Assembly (NCBI RefSeq): GCF_018863235.1
Contig: NZ_JAHKRS010000002.1
Location: 434,001 to 498,000, forward strand
Source of the DNA: Pseudomaricurvus albidus
GTDB taxonomy: Bacteria; Pseudomonadota; Gammaproteobacteria; Pseudomonadales; Cellvibrionaceae
Length of the DNA: 64,000 nucleotides
Reading direction: 5' to 3'
The notes below the pieces were generated by a model. That model made no database searches. It saw only the letters and a list, made by a program, of their open reading frames with translations, and was not told where the DNA came from. Position 1 is the first letter of the stretch, and each line of letters begins with the position of its first letter. The position numbers were made by a program, and so were the translations under genes. Below are positions 1 to 8,719 of the stretch, piece by piece.

Positions 1-1
1 C

Positions 2-190
2 GCCGAATTGTACTTCGAGTGGGTTCCTTTTAACGGTGAGTTGGCTCAGCGGGCATCCGATCGAGGTGTGCGTGTCATTCAGGCGACTGATGCAGGAGAA
101 CTTCTACCCAGAATCAGTAAAGACCCTGCCCATTACGAGTGTAAGTTTTGCTCTTGGCAGGATCGCTGTTGGCGAGGAGGTGCGCAATGA
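2..190 (+). CDS. PD-(D/E)XK / Cas4-like nuclease, C-terminal fragment (cut by window start)
   Basis: The reading frame is open from the first complete codon at position 2 and ends at 188-190. The last 62 residues include a cysteine-rich tail (ECKFCSWQDRCW), typical of the C-terminal iron-sulphur or zinc cluster of RecB-like/Cas4-like phage exonucleases. The nuclease core itself lies upstream of the window and cannot be checked. The stop overlaps the start of the primase gene in an ATGA, so the two are probably translated together as part of the early DNA-metabolism operon. The family call depends only on the cysteine cluster and context. Confidence 0.5.
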   Translation, partial: AELYFEWVPFNGELAQRASDRGVRVIQATDAGELLPRISKDPAHYECKFCSWQDRCWRGGAQ

Positions 191-2412
191 ACAGCAGCAC
201 CGATAAAGTGATCTGGCTCGATTTTAACGACGCACCTGAGCAGGGTGAATCAACAAAACCCAAGCATGATGCCCGAGAGCTCAAACAACGATTAATCGAT
301 TCGTTAGATGCTGTCTTGACCTATCTGTTTCCTGCAGGAAAGCATCGAGGCAAGCAGTTCATTGTAGGCGATCTGGAAGGCAATCCCGGTAAAAGTTTAG
401 TCGTTGAACTTGCAGGCTCTCGTGCAGGTATGTGGATGGATTTTGCTACCGGAGAAGGTGGTGACATCTTTGATGCCTGGGCACGTGTTAATGGTTTTGA
501 TACCGCCAGCCAATTTCCTGAGCTGGTGGATTCTGTCGCTCAATGGTTAGGCGTGTCTGTTGATCAATCAAGGCCATTGTCCGCGACTTATGAGAAAGCC
601 AATAAGCCCACAATGCCTGCTCGACAGGTACCTACCGATGATCTAGGGCCAGCAACTGGAAAATGGGATTATCGTGATAGCCAAGGTCAGCTAATTGCCT
701 GCGTATATCGATACGATACCGAGTCGGGCAAAGAGTTCAGACCGTGGGATGTGCGATCACGCTCAATGAAAGCACCGGATCCAAGACCGCTCTACAACCT
801 GCCTCAAATCTTAAGCGCCAATCAAGTGGTACTGGTCGAAGGCGAAAAGGCTGCGGACGCACTCATTCGCTTAGGATTGGTGGCAACCACTGCCATGAAT
901 GGCGCTAATGCTCCAATAGCGAAAACGGATTGGTCGCCACTGAAAGATAAACACGTTTTAGTCTGGCCTGACAATGATGATGCGGGTTCTGAGTATGCCA
1001 GAAAAGCATCGGAAGCGATCGCATGCGGTGGTGCCGCTTCTGTGGCGGTTTTGCATATTCCGGGTGATAAATCCGTTAAGTGGGACGCCTATGATGCAGT
1101 CGATGAAGGCATGGATGTGTGGGCTTTCGTTCAGTCGGCACCGAGAACCATTGTTAAAGATGCCGAGCCGATACCGCTGCATTCATTGGGTGAGTTGTTA
1201 GCCGATACCTCGCCGATGCCAGACGATTTGATTGCACCGAGGGTCTTAACGCCCGGCGGCATGATTGTATTTGGTGGCGCGCCTAAGGTGGGGAAAAGTG
1301 ATTTTCTGTTGTCTTGGTTAACACATATGGCGGCAGGCGAGCCCTTTCTTGAGCTCACGCCCTCAAGGCCATTGCGGGTGTTTTACCTGCAAGCCGAGGT
1401 TCAGTATCACTACTTGCGTGAGCGGATCCAGTCCATGGGTTTACCAGAAGCAGTAAGTCGCCAAGCTGCCAATAACCTTTTGGTCACACCTCAGCTTCGT
1501 TTAGTGCTCAATGATCAGGGTGTTGAGCAAGTGATTGAGGCACTGCAGCGGGCTGCGTCTCAAGGTGGTGTCGACATTCTGGTAATTGACCCTATTCGCA
1601 ATGTGTTCGACGGTGGCCCTGAAGGCAATAGCGAAAACGACAACAACGCGATGTTGTTTTTCTTGCGTGAGCGAGTTGAGCAATTGCGTGATGCGGTCAA
1701 TCCCGATGCGGGAATCATCCTTGCTCACCACACCAAGAAAATCAGTAAAAAACAGGTCGAGGAAGATCCATTTCTAGCCTTGTCAGGTGCAGGCAGTTTG
1801 CGTGGTTACTACACCACCGGCATGTTGCTGTATCGACCTGATGAAATGCTGACGGATCGCACTTTGGTGTTCGAGCTGCGCAATGGACCTGGTTTACCTG
1901 CCAAGCGGGTAGATAAAAGTCAGGGGCGTTGGATTGAATTGGATCCTCACAGTGATCGTTTGGTAAATCAAGACTATGGCGCCAAGCTCGATGCGGAGCG
2001 ACAACGCAAGCGAGATGTCATTGTACAAATGATCTTTGATGAAGCGTCGCAAGGCCGAGTTTACACCTCGAATCAGTTTGCAGAATCGTTCGAAGGCCAA
2101 GCTGGACTCGGTGCGAACCGGACCATCAATGAGCGCATTGCTGTCCATGCCACAAAAGGCGATATCAAGTTCTTCCGTAATCCGGAGGACTACAACTTAC
2201 CAGCGCTGACCCGAAGCAAGTACGGCTACCTCTGTGTTGAGGGTATGACGGTTCCCGCAGGGGAAACCATTGATACCGATACCGGTGAAGTCAAACAGTC
2301 TCACTTGTTGGTTAAACCCACCCATTACAAATGTGCTCAAACCGGTGCGGTGCTCCCCGTCGAGAATCCGGATGTTTGGGTGTACCAGGAGGAAATAAGC
2401 CATGAATCATGA
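187..2412 (+). CDS. Phage primase-helicase (TOPRIM plus RepA-like AAA ATPase)
   Basis: The predicted 741-residue protein would prime and unwind phage DNA during replication. A TOPRIM-like segment holds VEGEKAAD near residue 217 and WPDNDDAG near residue 260. It is followed by an AAA_25/RepA-like ATPase with Walker A GAPKVGKS near residue 362, Walker B LVIDPIRNVF and a later AHHTKK motif. The ATG at 187 is chosen over a TTG at 148 because GAGGAGGT stands just before it and because it gives an ATGA overlap with the upstream nuclease. Its end overlaps the resolvase gene by 11 bases. A free-standing DnaG-type zinc finger is not evident at the N terminus. Confidence 0.85.
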   Translation: MNSSTDKVIWLDFNDAPEQGESTKPKHDARELKQRLIDSLDAVLTYLFPAGKHRGKQFIVGDLEGNPGKSLVVELAGSRAGMWMDFATGEGGDIFDAWARVNGFDTASQFPELVDSVAQWLGVSVDQSRPLSATYEKANKPTMPARQVPTDDLGPATGKWDYRDSQGQLIACVYRYDTESGKEFRPWDVRSRSMKAPDPRPLYNLPQILSANQVVLVEGEKAADALIRLGLVATTAMNGANAPIAKTDWSPLKDKHVLVWPDNDDAGSEYARKASEAIACGGAASVAVLHIPGDKSVKWDAYDAVDEGMDVWAFVQSAPRTIVKDAEPIPLHSLGELLADTSPMPDDLIAPRVLTPGGMIVFGGAPKVGKSDFLLSWLTHMAAGEPFLELTPSRPLRVFYLQAEVQYHYLRERIQSMGLPEAVSRQAANNLLVTPQLRLVLNDQGVEQVIEALQRAASQGGVDILVIDPIRNVFDGGPEGNSENDNNAMLFFLRERVEQLRDAVNPDAGIILAHHTKKISKKQVEEDPFLALSGAGSLRGYYTTGMLLYRPDEMLTDRTLVFELRNGPGLPAKRVDKSQGRWIELDPHSDRLVNQDYGAKLDAERQRKRDVIVQMIFDEASQGRVYTSNQFAESFEGQAGLGANRTINERIAVHATKGDIKFFRNPEDYNLPALTRSKYGYLCVEGMTVPAGETIDTDTGEVKQSHLLVKPTHYKCAQTGAVLPVENPDVWVYQEEISHES

Positions 2413-3175
2413 TCAAAATAAGGCCTCGAACATGACCGTTTGCAGTCTGCAATCTGAACCAGTTTGCTGCAATCTGCAAACTACCCGCAAACTGGACGTC
2501 AGCAATAACAAGGCATCCAGCCAGATTGCAGATTGCGGAGTCCAGATTGCGGATACCCCCTGCAAACTGAACGCAACCCCAGATAATTCAAGGGTTTCAG
2601 AGACAAATCCAGATTGCACGCAACCCCCCTCTCTCTACGAGAGAGGAGAGTCCCCTAAAGGGGAGGCTCTCCATCTCGGTGAGAAAGAGAGTATCAACCG
2701 AACATTACCTGTAGTGCTGTGCTTGGATTTGGGCACAATAACTGGATGGGCAATTCATTCCAAACAAGGCGTGATCACCAGCGGCACCATCAGTTTTAAA
2801 AATGATCGCTGGCAAGGTGGCGGTATGCGCTTTTTGAAGTTCAACCGTTTCTTGATTGAGCTAAACGAAAATGCTGGGCCTATCAGCATGGTGTTTTTTG
2901 AGGAGGTACGTCGCCATATGGGTGTTGATGCGGCTCACGCTTACGGTGGTTTTATGGCGCATCTGACTGCTTGGTGTGAGCAAAAAAATATTGCCTACGA
3001 GGGTGTTCCGGTTGGAACCATCAAGCGGCACGCAACTGGCAAAGGTAATGCAAATAAAACCATGATGATTGAGTCCGCAAAAGCGCGAGGCCACCTGCCA
3101 GCGGATGATAACGAAGCCGATGCATTGGCATTGGTTTATTGGGCTCTTGACCAACGAATAGGAGAGCAATCATGA
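2402..3175 (+). CDS. RuvC-like Holliday junction resolvase of phage type, with odd N-terminal extension
   Basis: Residues about 100-257 read as a RuvC/RNase H-fold nuclease. They include LCLDLGTITGWA with a first acidic residue, FFEEVRRHMG with a second, and a C-terminal acidic pair in DDNEADALALVYW. Such phage resolvases debranch replicating DNA before packaging. The first 100 residues are unlike the family. They are encoded by DNA full of AGATTGC/GCAATCT and GCAAACT repeats and two perfect hairpins, so this stretch may be a DNA element read through by translation. The true start could be downstream of 2402, although no internal start is clearly better. The gene overlaps its neighbours at both ends. 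Confidence 0.75.
   Translation: MNHDQNKASNMTVCSLQSEPVCCNLQTTRKLDVSNNKASSQIADCGVQIADTPCKLNATPDNSRVSETNPDCTQPPSLYERGESPKGEALHLGEKESINRTLPVVLCLDLGTITGWAIHSKQGVITSGTISFKNDRWQGGGMRFLKFNRFLIELNENAGPISMVFFEEVRRHMGVDAAHAYGGFMAHLTAWCEQKNIAYEGVPVGTIKRHATGKGNANKTMMIESAKARGHLPADDNEADALALVYWALDQRIGEQS
2437..2676. repeat. Cluster of 7-bp iteron-like repeats followed by two hairpins inside the resolvase gene
   Basis: AGATTGC or its complement occurs six times: at 2449, 2469 (inverted), 2523, 2530, 2544 and 2611. GCAAACT or its complement occurs at 2461 (inverted), 2476, 2487 and 2562. Next come a perfect hairpin at 2628-2646 (CCTCTCTC-TAC-GAGAGAGG) and a second one at 2645-2672 with inner stem TCCCC/GGGGA and outer stem GGAGAG/CTCTCC. 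The density is far above that of ordinary coding sequence. An origin, a binding site for a replication protein or an inserted small palindromic element are all possible. Confidence 0.6.
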
Positions 3176-3561
3176 ATAACTTCACGCCAGAATACATTGC
3201 TCTCCGATTTGAGGAGTGTGTATCAACGCTGCGTAAATTGCCTGGTGAGCGAAGCTTGGGTTACGTGAGCTATTGGCCAGAGATCAGATACGATCGGAGA
3301 GAGCTCGCCAGACAAGAAGTTCAGCCGATTCGTTTACGTCCAACGCCAGACCAAATCACCCGCATGGAGGAAACGCTGTCATGGATAACGTATGTCAATC
3401 ATGGTGAAAGAAATCTGATTTGGTTACGAGCCTATCGAACGCCATGGCGAGTGATCTCACGTGAGACTGGGTTTCCAAGAACGTCGGCACAGCGTTATTG
3501 GCAAGGGGCGTTAATAAAAATTGCGGAGCGGCTCGCGCAAGAGCAAAGACCTGCGTGCTAA
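3172..3561 (+). CDS. DUF6362-type phage protein
   Basis: The 129-residue basic protein has the pattern LPGERSLGYVSYWPEI, then MEETLSWITY, and a C-terminal segment that reads like a helix-turn-helix (WRVISRETGFPRTSAQRYW). This matches my recollection of the DUF6362 family found next to phage replication and packaging genes. The C-terminal HTH resembles sigma-factor region 4, so a role in late transcription is possible but unproven. It starts in an ATGA overlap with the resolvase gene and closes this early operon. Confidence 0.6.
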   Translation: MNNFTPEYIALRFEECVSTLRKLPGERSLGYVSYWPEIRYDRRELARQEVQPIRLRPTPDQITRMEETLSWITYVNHGERNLIWLRAYRTPWRVISRETGFPRTSAQRYWQGALIKIAERLAQEQRPAC

Positions 3562-3807
3562 TGCCAAAACCCCCAGTGGGACAAAACCCGGTTTTTAGGC
3601 GAGAATACTTGCTAATCTCACGAGTGAACTGCACACAAGCCACGGCTACCACACCGTGGCTTTGCTATTTCTGGCCCCGGAAAAAAATGGGTCCTTCCTG
3701 GCCATCGAATCGATGCGGGTCGCAAGGCCGCCGCATTTCGCTAGCGACAGCCCGTTAAACCGGGTTCGCAGGTTCGCAGTTCGCACTGCAATTTCCAAGG
3801 TAATCTA
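3562..3807 (+). other. Non-coding region with weak terminator and GGTTCGCA tandem repeats
   Basis: A hairpin at 3638-3661 (AGCCACGG/CCGTGGCT) followed by a T-rich stretch may end the early operon. The block from about 3675 to 3760 is GC-rich and has no convincing reading frame. At 3763-3785 the octamer GGTTCGCA is repeated twice in tandem and a third time without its first base. This lies 23 bases before the start of the ParB-methyltransferase gene. A packaging (cos) or regulatory function is possible, but nothing in the sequence proves it. Confidence 0.4.
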
Positions 3808-5073
3808 ATGCAACTTAACACTGTCGAATCGGTGGAGCACTGGTCGCTTCAACGACTCATTCCCTATGCCAAAAATGCGAGGACGCATGACGATACACAG
3901 GTATCGCAAATAGCGGGTTCGATAGCAGAGTTTGGCTTTGTGAATCCGATTTTGGTCGGTGATGACAACGTCATTATCGCAGGCCATGGTCGCTTGATGG
4001 CGGCCCAGCAACTTGGTTTAGACACCGTCCCAGTGATTGTTTTACATCACTTGACCGAAGCACAACGTCGCGCATTGGTGATCGCAGATAACAAGATTGC
4101 TGAAAACGCTGGATGGAATGATGAGCTTCTCAAGCTAGAACTTGAAGAACTCGGCGATCTGGGTTTTGACCTTGATCTCATTGGCTTCTCTGAAGAGGAG
4201 CTGGATGAGCTTTTGGGTAACGACGAACAGTCTGGTGAAAGCGATGAGGATGAAATTCCCGAGGTGGAAGATGAGCCTGTAAGCCGACATGGTGATGTGT
4301 GGGTTTTGGGTGACCATCGATTGTTATGTGGGGATTCGACTAGCAAACAGGATTTAGAAAAATTAATGAGCGGTGAGCTTGCCGATATGGCGTTCACCGA
4401 TCCACCTTATAACGTTGATTACGGCAACAACGCTAAAGACAAAATGCGCGGTAAAGATCGGCGCATTATGAATGACAATCTGGGTGATGATTTTTATAAG
4501 TTTCTTAAAGATGCGCTCACGAATCTTTTGAGTGTGACTAAAGGAGCGTGCTACATCGCTATGTCGTCCAGTGAATTAGACACGCTTCAAAAAGCATTTC
4601 GGGATGCAGGCGGCAAGTGGTCGACATTTATCGTATGGGCTAAGAACACCTTTACGCTCGGTCGATCCGATTATCAGCGTCAGTATGAACCGATTTTGTA
4701 TGGTTGGCGCGAAGGCAACGACCACTTTTGGTGTGGGGCTCGTGATCAGGGAGACGTTTGGTTTTTTAACAAACCCGTTAAAAATGATTTGCACCCAACA
4801 ATGAAACCGGTGGAGTTAGTTGAGCGTGCGCTTCGCAATTCCAGTAAGAGCCGAGACATTGTGCTCGATCTTTTTGGTGGATCTGGAAGCACATTGATTG
4901 CTTGTGAAAAAACAGGTCGCGCAGCACGCTTGATCGAACTGGATCCCAAGTATGTGGATGTCATCGTCAGGCGCTGGCAGGACTACTCTGGCGAGCAGGC
5001 TATCCGTGAAAGTGATGAGCTTTCCTTTGATGAGGTTGCCCTATCAATGCAAACAGAATCGGTTGCGAATTAA
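3808..5073 (+). CDS. ParB-domain / DNA adenine or cytosine-N4 methyltransferase fusion
   Basis: The 421-residue protein joins an N-terminal ParB/sulfiredoxin-like domain (about residues 1-110, with VIAGHGRLMAAQ) to an N6/N4 amino-methyltransferase. The methyltransferase has DPPY at residue 198 and the SAM-binding FGGSGST near residue 356. This DPPY-before-FxGxG order is that of the beta class. Acidic residues 135-155 form a linker between the domains. Such fusions are common in prophages as solitary methyltransferases that protect phage DNA or alter gene expression. No partner endonuclease is adjacent. The stop codon shares the four bases TTAA with the convergent gene on the other strand. Confidence 0.85.
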   Translation: MQLNTVESVEHWSLQRLIPYAKNARTHDDTQVSQIAGSIAEFGFVNPILVGDDNVIIAGHGRLMAAQQLGLDTVPVIVLHHLTEAQRRALVIADNKIAENAGWNDELLKLELEELGDLGFDLDLIGFSEEELDELLGNDEQSGESDEDEIPEVEDEPVSRHGDVWVLGDHRLLCGDSTSKQDLEKLMSGELADMAFTDPPYNVDYGNNAKDKMRGKDRRIMNDNLGDDFYKFLKDALTNLLSVTKGACYIAMSSSELDTLQKAFRDAGGKWSTFIVWAKNTFTLGRSDYQRQYEPILYGWREGNDHFWCGARDQGDVWFFNKPVKNDLHPTMKPVELVERALRNSSKSRDIVLDLFGGSGSTLIACEKTGRAARLIELDPKYVDVIVRRWQDYSGEQAIRESDELSFDEVALSMQTESVAN

Positions 5074-5411
5074 AGCTTAATGGTGTGCCATTCGCTTTGT
5101 TTAAATAGGTACAGGTATTCGGCATCACATGCTTTGGCCAGTGCAAATAGCTCTGACTCGCTTCGAGTGGTTCTTGGCTGGGTTTGCTCCCAGGCATCGC
5201 CACGATCTCGGTGGTAAGCACAGACTGTTTCTCCCTGTACGTAGGAAATGTCGCCCAGCGCAATCAGGCTTTCGGCGTGGGACTCACTATTGTGATATTG
5301 CCGAAGCGTTGGCCCAACACCATTACCTGAATCATAGCCATCGTGATGGCAATAAATTGATTGGTAATTGATATCGTCTTTAGACATCGCAATAAAGCAG
5401 CGGGTGCTCAT
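5070..5411 (-). CDS. Conserved phage protein of unknown function
   Basis: The 113-residue protein begins MSTRCFIAMSKDD, followed by IYCHHDGYDSGNGVGPTLRQYH. This pattern recurs in small phage proteins of unknown role that contain a YCHxDGY motif. No catalytic motif can be assigned. A strong Shine-Dalgarno sequence (GGAGGTGA) precedes the start. The start overlaps the stop of the DUF3489 gene in ATGA, making it the last gene of a three-gene reverse-strand operon inside the otherwise forward-reading phage genome. Confidence 0.65.
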   Translation of the reverse strand: MSTRCFIAMSKDDINYQSIYCHHDGYDSGNGVGPTLRQYHNSESHAESLIALGDISYVQGETVCAYHRDRGDAWEQTQPRTTRSESELFALAKACDAEYLYLFKQSEWHTIKL

Positions 5412-5863
5412 TGGTCACCTCCTTGCACGCGATATCGGCGTTGTTGGCCATCATCTTTGTATGAGGTGATCGTCATGCCCAATCGTTTTTTAACTGTGTT
5501 TGAAAAGACACCTCGAACGGTGTGCTTTTGCCAGCCAGTTTCAGTACAAATTTCTTCAATGCTGGCGCCTTCTGGGCGCTGCATTAGTGCAATCATACGT
5601 GACTGTTTAGTGCCTTCTCGCAGGGTGATGGTTTTGTTGGTTCCTGATTTTGAAGGTGCTTCTAAGCCTATGGCGTCAAAGCCATTTTCATTGATGGTGT
5701 AGCTATCGCCATTTTGGGTAATGAGCTCCCGAGTTAGAAGCCCTTGGATGACTCTGGGTTTAATGCCTGCATTGATATTGCTTGGTAGCGGCTCGAGGTT
5801 TCCATCTGGCCGCTTACTCGCGGCTTGTAAAATGGCGGCTTGGGTATCAGTTAATTTGCTCAT
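5408..5863 (-). CDS. DUF3489 protein with winged-helix-like domains
   Basis: The start was set at 5863, giving 151 residues, because AAGGAGCGC lies just upstream. A longer frame to 6034 would run through the neighbouring gene. The C-terminal half (REGTKQSRMIALMQRPEGAS, then EICTETGWQKHTVRGVFS) matches the DUF3489 pattern, a small helix-turn-helix domain seen in phages and alphaproteobacteria. The N-terminal half (LTDTQAAILQAASKRPDG) looks like another copy of the same fold. It probably binds DNA, but its target is not known. It is translationally coupled to the downstream gene. Confidence 0.7.
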   Translation of the reverse strand: MSKLTDTQAAILQAASKRPDGNLEPLPSNINAGIKPRVIQGLLTRELITQNGDSYTINENGFDAIGLEAPSKSGTNKTITLREGTKQSRMIALMQRPEGASIEEICTETGWQKHTVRGVFSNTVKKRLGMTITSYKDDGQQRRYRVQGGDQ

Positions 5864-5873
5864 AGTGCGCTCC

Positions 5874-6086
5874 TTATTCGGCATGTTCGCCTTCTTTAAA
5901 GGCTGAATCGGTAATTTGTTTGAGGAGTTCGGCGTAGTGCCCCAGATCGCCCACGTGCCCCCAGTTGATTTCGTCGGGGTGAGCGTTGAAGTGGTCATCG
6001 CTGAGTGCCTGAAGGCGCTCAAGCGCGTTATCAATTTCGGCTTTTCGGGCTAAAAAAGCGTCTAATGCGTTTTGTTTGTGGGCCAT
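5874..6086 (-). CDS. Small phage protein, 70 residues
   Basis: The start at 6086 is supported by GGAGACAA upstream and begins MAHKQNALDAFLARKAEID. The protein is helical and acidic, with a conserved-looking DEINWGHVGDLGHYAELLKQ segment. Its function is unknown. It is the first gene of the reverse-strand trio and lies back to back with the terminase operon across a 106-base divergent promoter region (6087-6192). Confidence 0.6.
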   Translation of the reverse strand: MAHKQNALDAFLARKAEIDNALERLQALSDDHFNAHPDEINWGHVGDLGHYAELLKQITDSAFKEGEHAE

Positions 6087-6192
6087 TTTGTTGTCTCCAA
6101 ATGCTGTTCTGTTAAGCACATGAACGCTTCATTCAGCGGCCTTATCAACTCATTTCTGCTTATTAACTCGATTAAAAACAACAGGTTAAAAC

Positions 6193-6735
6193 ATGGGTGT
6201 ATCACTGCGGGCTTATGCCAAACATCGAGGGGTATCTGATACTGCAGTGCGGAAAGCGATTAAGTCTGGCCGTATCCAAGCGGAATCTGATGGCACGATT
6301 GATATCGATAAAGTCGACAAGCAATGGGATCGCAACACGGATCGCGCCCAGCAACGCAAATCATCGGGTGCAACCAAAGCAGTCCCAAAAGCGGCACTGG
6401 ACGCGGTCGCAGATACCCTAAGTGAAAGTGGCAATACCGGTGGTGGCACTACCTATATGCAAGCCAGAACTGCCAATGAAGTGCTGAAGGCACAAACTAA
6501 TCGAATCAAATTACAGCAGCTTAAAAAAGAGTTGGTCGATCGTGCCAAGGCGATAGCGCATGTCTTTCGGATGGCTCGATCTGAGCGAGATGCTTGGCTA
6601 AGTTGGCCAGCAAGGGTTTCGGCTCAAATGGCTGCAGAGTTGGAGGTTGACCCGCACAAGATGCATGTCATGTTGGAGTCCTATGTCAGACAGCACCTAT
6701 CCGAGCTTAGCGACATCCAGCCCAAGGTCGATTGA
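6193..6735 (+). CDS. Terminase small subunit-like DNA-packaging protein
   Basis: The 180-residue protein has an N-terminal helix-turn-helix (MGVSLRAYAKHRGVSDTAVRKAI) of the kind that recognises packaging sites. A charged helical region and the segment SERDAWLSWPARVSAQMAAEL follow, as in phage Nu1/small terminase-like proteins that precede GpA. It would bind phage DNA and load the large subunit. It overlaps the large subunit gene by 53 bases. The assignment rests on position and domain layout. Confidence 0.7.
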   Translation: MGVSLRAYAKHRGVSDTAVRKAIKSGRIQAESDGTIDIDKVDKQWDRNTDRAQQRKSSGATKAVPKAALDAVADTLSESGNTGGGTTYMQARTANEVLKAQTNRIKLQQLKKELVDRAKAIAHVFRMARSERDAWLSWPARVSAQMAAELEVDPHKMHVMLESYVRQHLSELSDIQPKVD

Positions 6736-8698
6736 TTCTGAGTTTTATGAAGGCGCTCTAGAGTTAGAAAAAGCTTGGAAAGAAGGCATCAAGCCTGATC
6801 CGATGCTGCTTGTTTCTCAATGGGCTGATGAGTATCGGGTACTTTCGCCAAAGTCTGCTGCGGAGCCTGGCCGATGGCGAACTCAGCGAACGCCATATCT
6901 ACAAGAAATAATGGATTGCTTGTCCGTTTCGTCTCCGGTCCAGCGCGTTGTATTTATGAAAGGTGCTCAGGTTGGAGGCACCGAAGCCGGTAACAATTGG
7001 ATTGGCTATGTTATTCATATGGCACCCGGTCCGATGATGGCTGTTTCTCCAACCGTTGAGATGGCCAAACGTAATTCACGCCAGCGTATTGATCCGCAAC
7101 TTGAAGATGTGCCGGAGCTCCGGGCGCGTGTTGCCCCAGCGCGAAGCAGAGATTCAGGTAACACGGTGCTCTCAAAAGAGTTTCCGGGCGGCGTACTGGT
7201 TATGACAGGTGCGAATAGCGCGGTTGGTCTGCGCTCTATGCCTGCGCGTTATCTGTTTATGGATGAGGTAGATGGTTATCCGGGAGACGTTGAAGGTGAA
7301 GGCGATCCCATTTTGCTGGCAGAACGCCGAAGTGCGACGTTTGCGCGCCGACGAAAAATACTGCTTGTGAGCACGCCGACCATTAAAAGCACATCGCGTA
7401 TCCAGCGAGAATTTGAAAGCTCAGATCAACGCTATTTCTATGTGCCTTGCCCTTCTTGCGGACATGCTCAACCTTTGAGGTTTTCGCAATTACGATGGGA
7501 AGAAGGTAAACCAGAAACAGCGCAGTATTGCTGTGAGTCCTGTGAAGCTCTGATTGCTGAGCATCAAAAGACAGAGATGTTGAACCAAGGATTTTGGCAA
7601 GCCACTGCCGAGGGCGATGGTTATACACAAGGCTATCACTTGTCTTCGCTATACAGCCCTGTAGGTTGGTTTTCTTGGGAAGATGCCGCACGTGTGTTTG
7701 AAAGTGCACAACAAAATCCGGATTTGATGAAAGGCTTTGTGAATACGGTTCTTGGCGAATCTTACGAAGAAGAGTTTGAGGCGCCTGAGTGGGAACGCTT
7801 ATACGAGCGTCGAGAATCGTATAGCGTAGGAGTAGTGCCGGAGGGTGGCTTGTTCCTGACTGCGGGGGTCGATGTTCAGCGGGATAGATTGGAATGCGAG
7901 GTTGTTGCTTGGGGGCGCAATAAAGAATCTTGGTCAGTTGACTATTTGGTGTTGGACGGTGATACCGCACAACCTGAAGTCTGGAAAAAACTGGATAAGG
8001 TTCTTTCAAAAGACTGGCCGCACGCACTGGGTTCGACCTTACCAATACGAGTTATGTGCGTCGATTCAGGTTATGCCACACAAGATGTGTATGGCTGGGT
8101 GCGTCAGTATCCTCAGGCAGTATGGGGTGGCGCTGGTGCGAGAGCATCACAGCCGAGAACTGTCGTCGCCATTAAGGGGCGCGATACTGAAACCGCACTA
8201 ATCCTCAATGTGTCAAAAGCCGATACCGGTGGCAAACGTCGGGGATTGAGAGTTTGGAATGTCAGTGGTCCGGTTGCCAAAGTAGAGCTTTATCGCTGGT
8301 TGAAGCTGCCGAGGCTTACTGATGAAGAGCTTGCTACAGGTGAAAGTTTCGCACCGGGTACCTGCCACTTTCCCCAGTATGGTGAGGAGTACTTTAAACA
8401 ACTGACCGCTGAGCGCCGCATTATTCGAATGCACAAAGGGTTTCCAAAAGCGACTTGGGAAAAAGATCCGGCTCGAAATAACGAAGCATTGGACTGCCGA
8501 GTTTATGCGCGTGCTGCAGCGAGCATATATGGGTTGGACAGGTTTAAAGAGGTGCAGTGGAAGCGTTTTGATAATGCACTGGGCGAAACAAAGCAAAGCC
8601 CAGCAGTTGAGCATGAGACTGCCCAGCCAACGAAGCTAAAAGCCATTAACTCTTTTCGTCAACGAGCCTCTGTTGTGGCAGATGACCCTTATCTTTAA
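6683..8698 (+). CDS. Terminase large subunit (GpA family)
   Basis: The 672-residue protein is the ATP-driven packaging motor and nuclease. The variant Walker A is KGAQVGGTEAG near residue 93. Walker B is LFMDEVDGY, with the acidic pair at 194-195. A cysteine cluster (CPSCGH, then CCESCEA) near residues 256-290 probably binds zinc. The C-terminal part carries the nuclease region, with acidic residues such as AGVDVQRDRLE and MCVDSGYAT. The ATG at 6683 with GGAG four bases upstream is preferred to an earlier non-ATG start. Its length is typical for lambda GpA relatives. It is the first gene of the head module. Confidence 0.93.
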   Translation: MSDSTYPSLATSSPRSIDSEFYEGALELEKAWKEGIKPDPMLLVSQWADEYRVLSPKSAAEPGRWRTQRTPYLQEIMDCLSVSSPVQRVVFMKGAQVGGTEAGNNWIGYVIHMAPGPMMAVSPTVEMAKRNSRQRIDPQLEDVPELRARVAPARSRDSGNTVLSKEFPGGVLVMTGANSAVGLRSMPARYLFMDEVDGYPGDVEGEGDPILLAERRSATFARRRKILLVSTPTIKSTSRIQREFESSDQRYFYVPCPSCGHAQPLRFSQLRWEEGKPETAQYCCESCEALIAEHQKTEMLNQGFWQATAEGDGYTQGYHLSSLYSPVGWFSWEDAARVFESAQQNPDLMKGFVNTVLGESYEEEFEAPEWERLYERRESYSVGVVPEGGLFLTAGVDVQRDRLECEVVAWGRNKESWSVDYLVLDGDTAQPEVWKKLDKVLSKDWPHALGSTLPIRVMCVDSGYATQDVYGWVRQYPQAVWGGAGARASQPRTVVAIKGRDTETALILNVSKADTGGKRRGLRVWNVSGPVAKVELYRWLKLPRLTDEELATGESFAPGTCHFPQYGEEYFKQLTAERRIIRMHKGFPKATWEKDPARNNEALDCRVYARAAASIYGLDRFKEVQWKRFDNALGETKQSPAVEHETAQPTKLKAINSFRQRASVVADDPYL

Positions 8699-8719
8699 CG
8701 AGGGTAGGAAAATAAAACC

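Noticed and set aside
3498-3758. 86-codon plus-strand frame overlapping the end of the DUF6362 gene
   Set aside because: It has no good start, its sequence is Arg/Cys-rich and it crosses the terminator hairpin. It is treated as non-coding.
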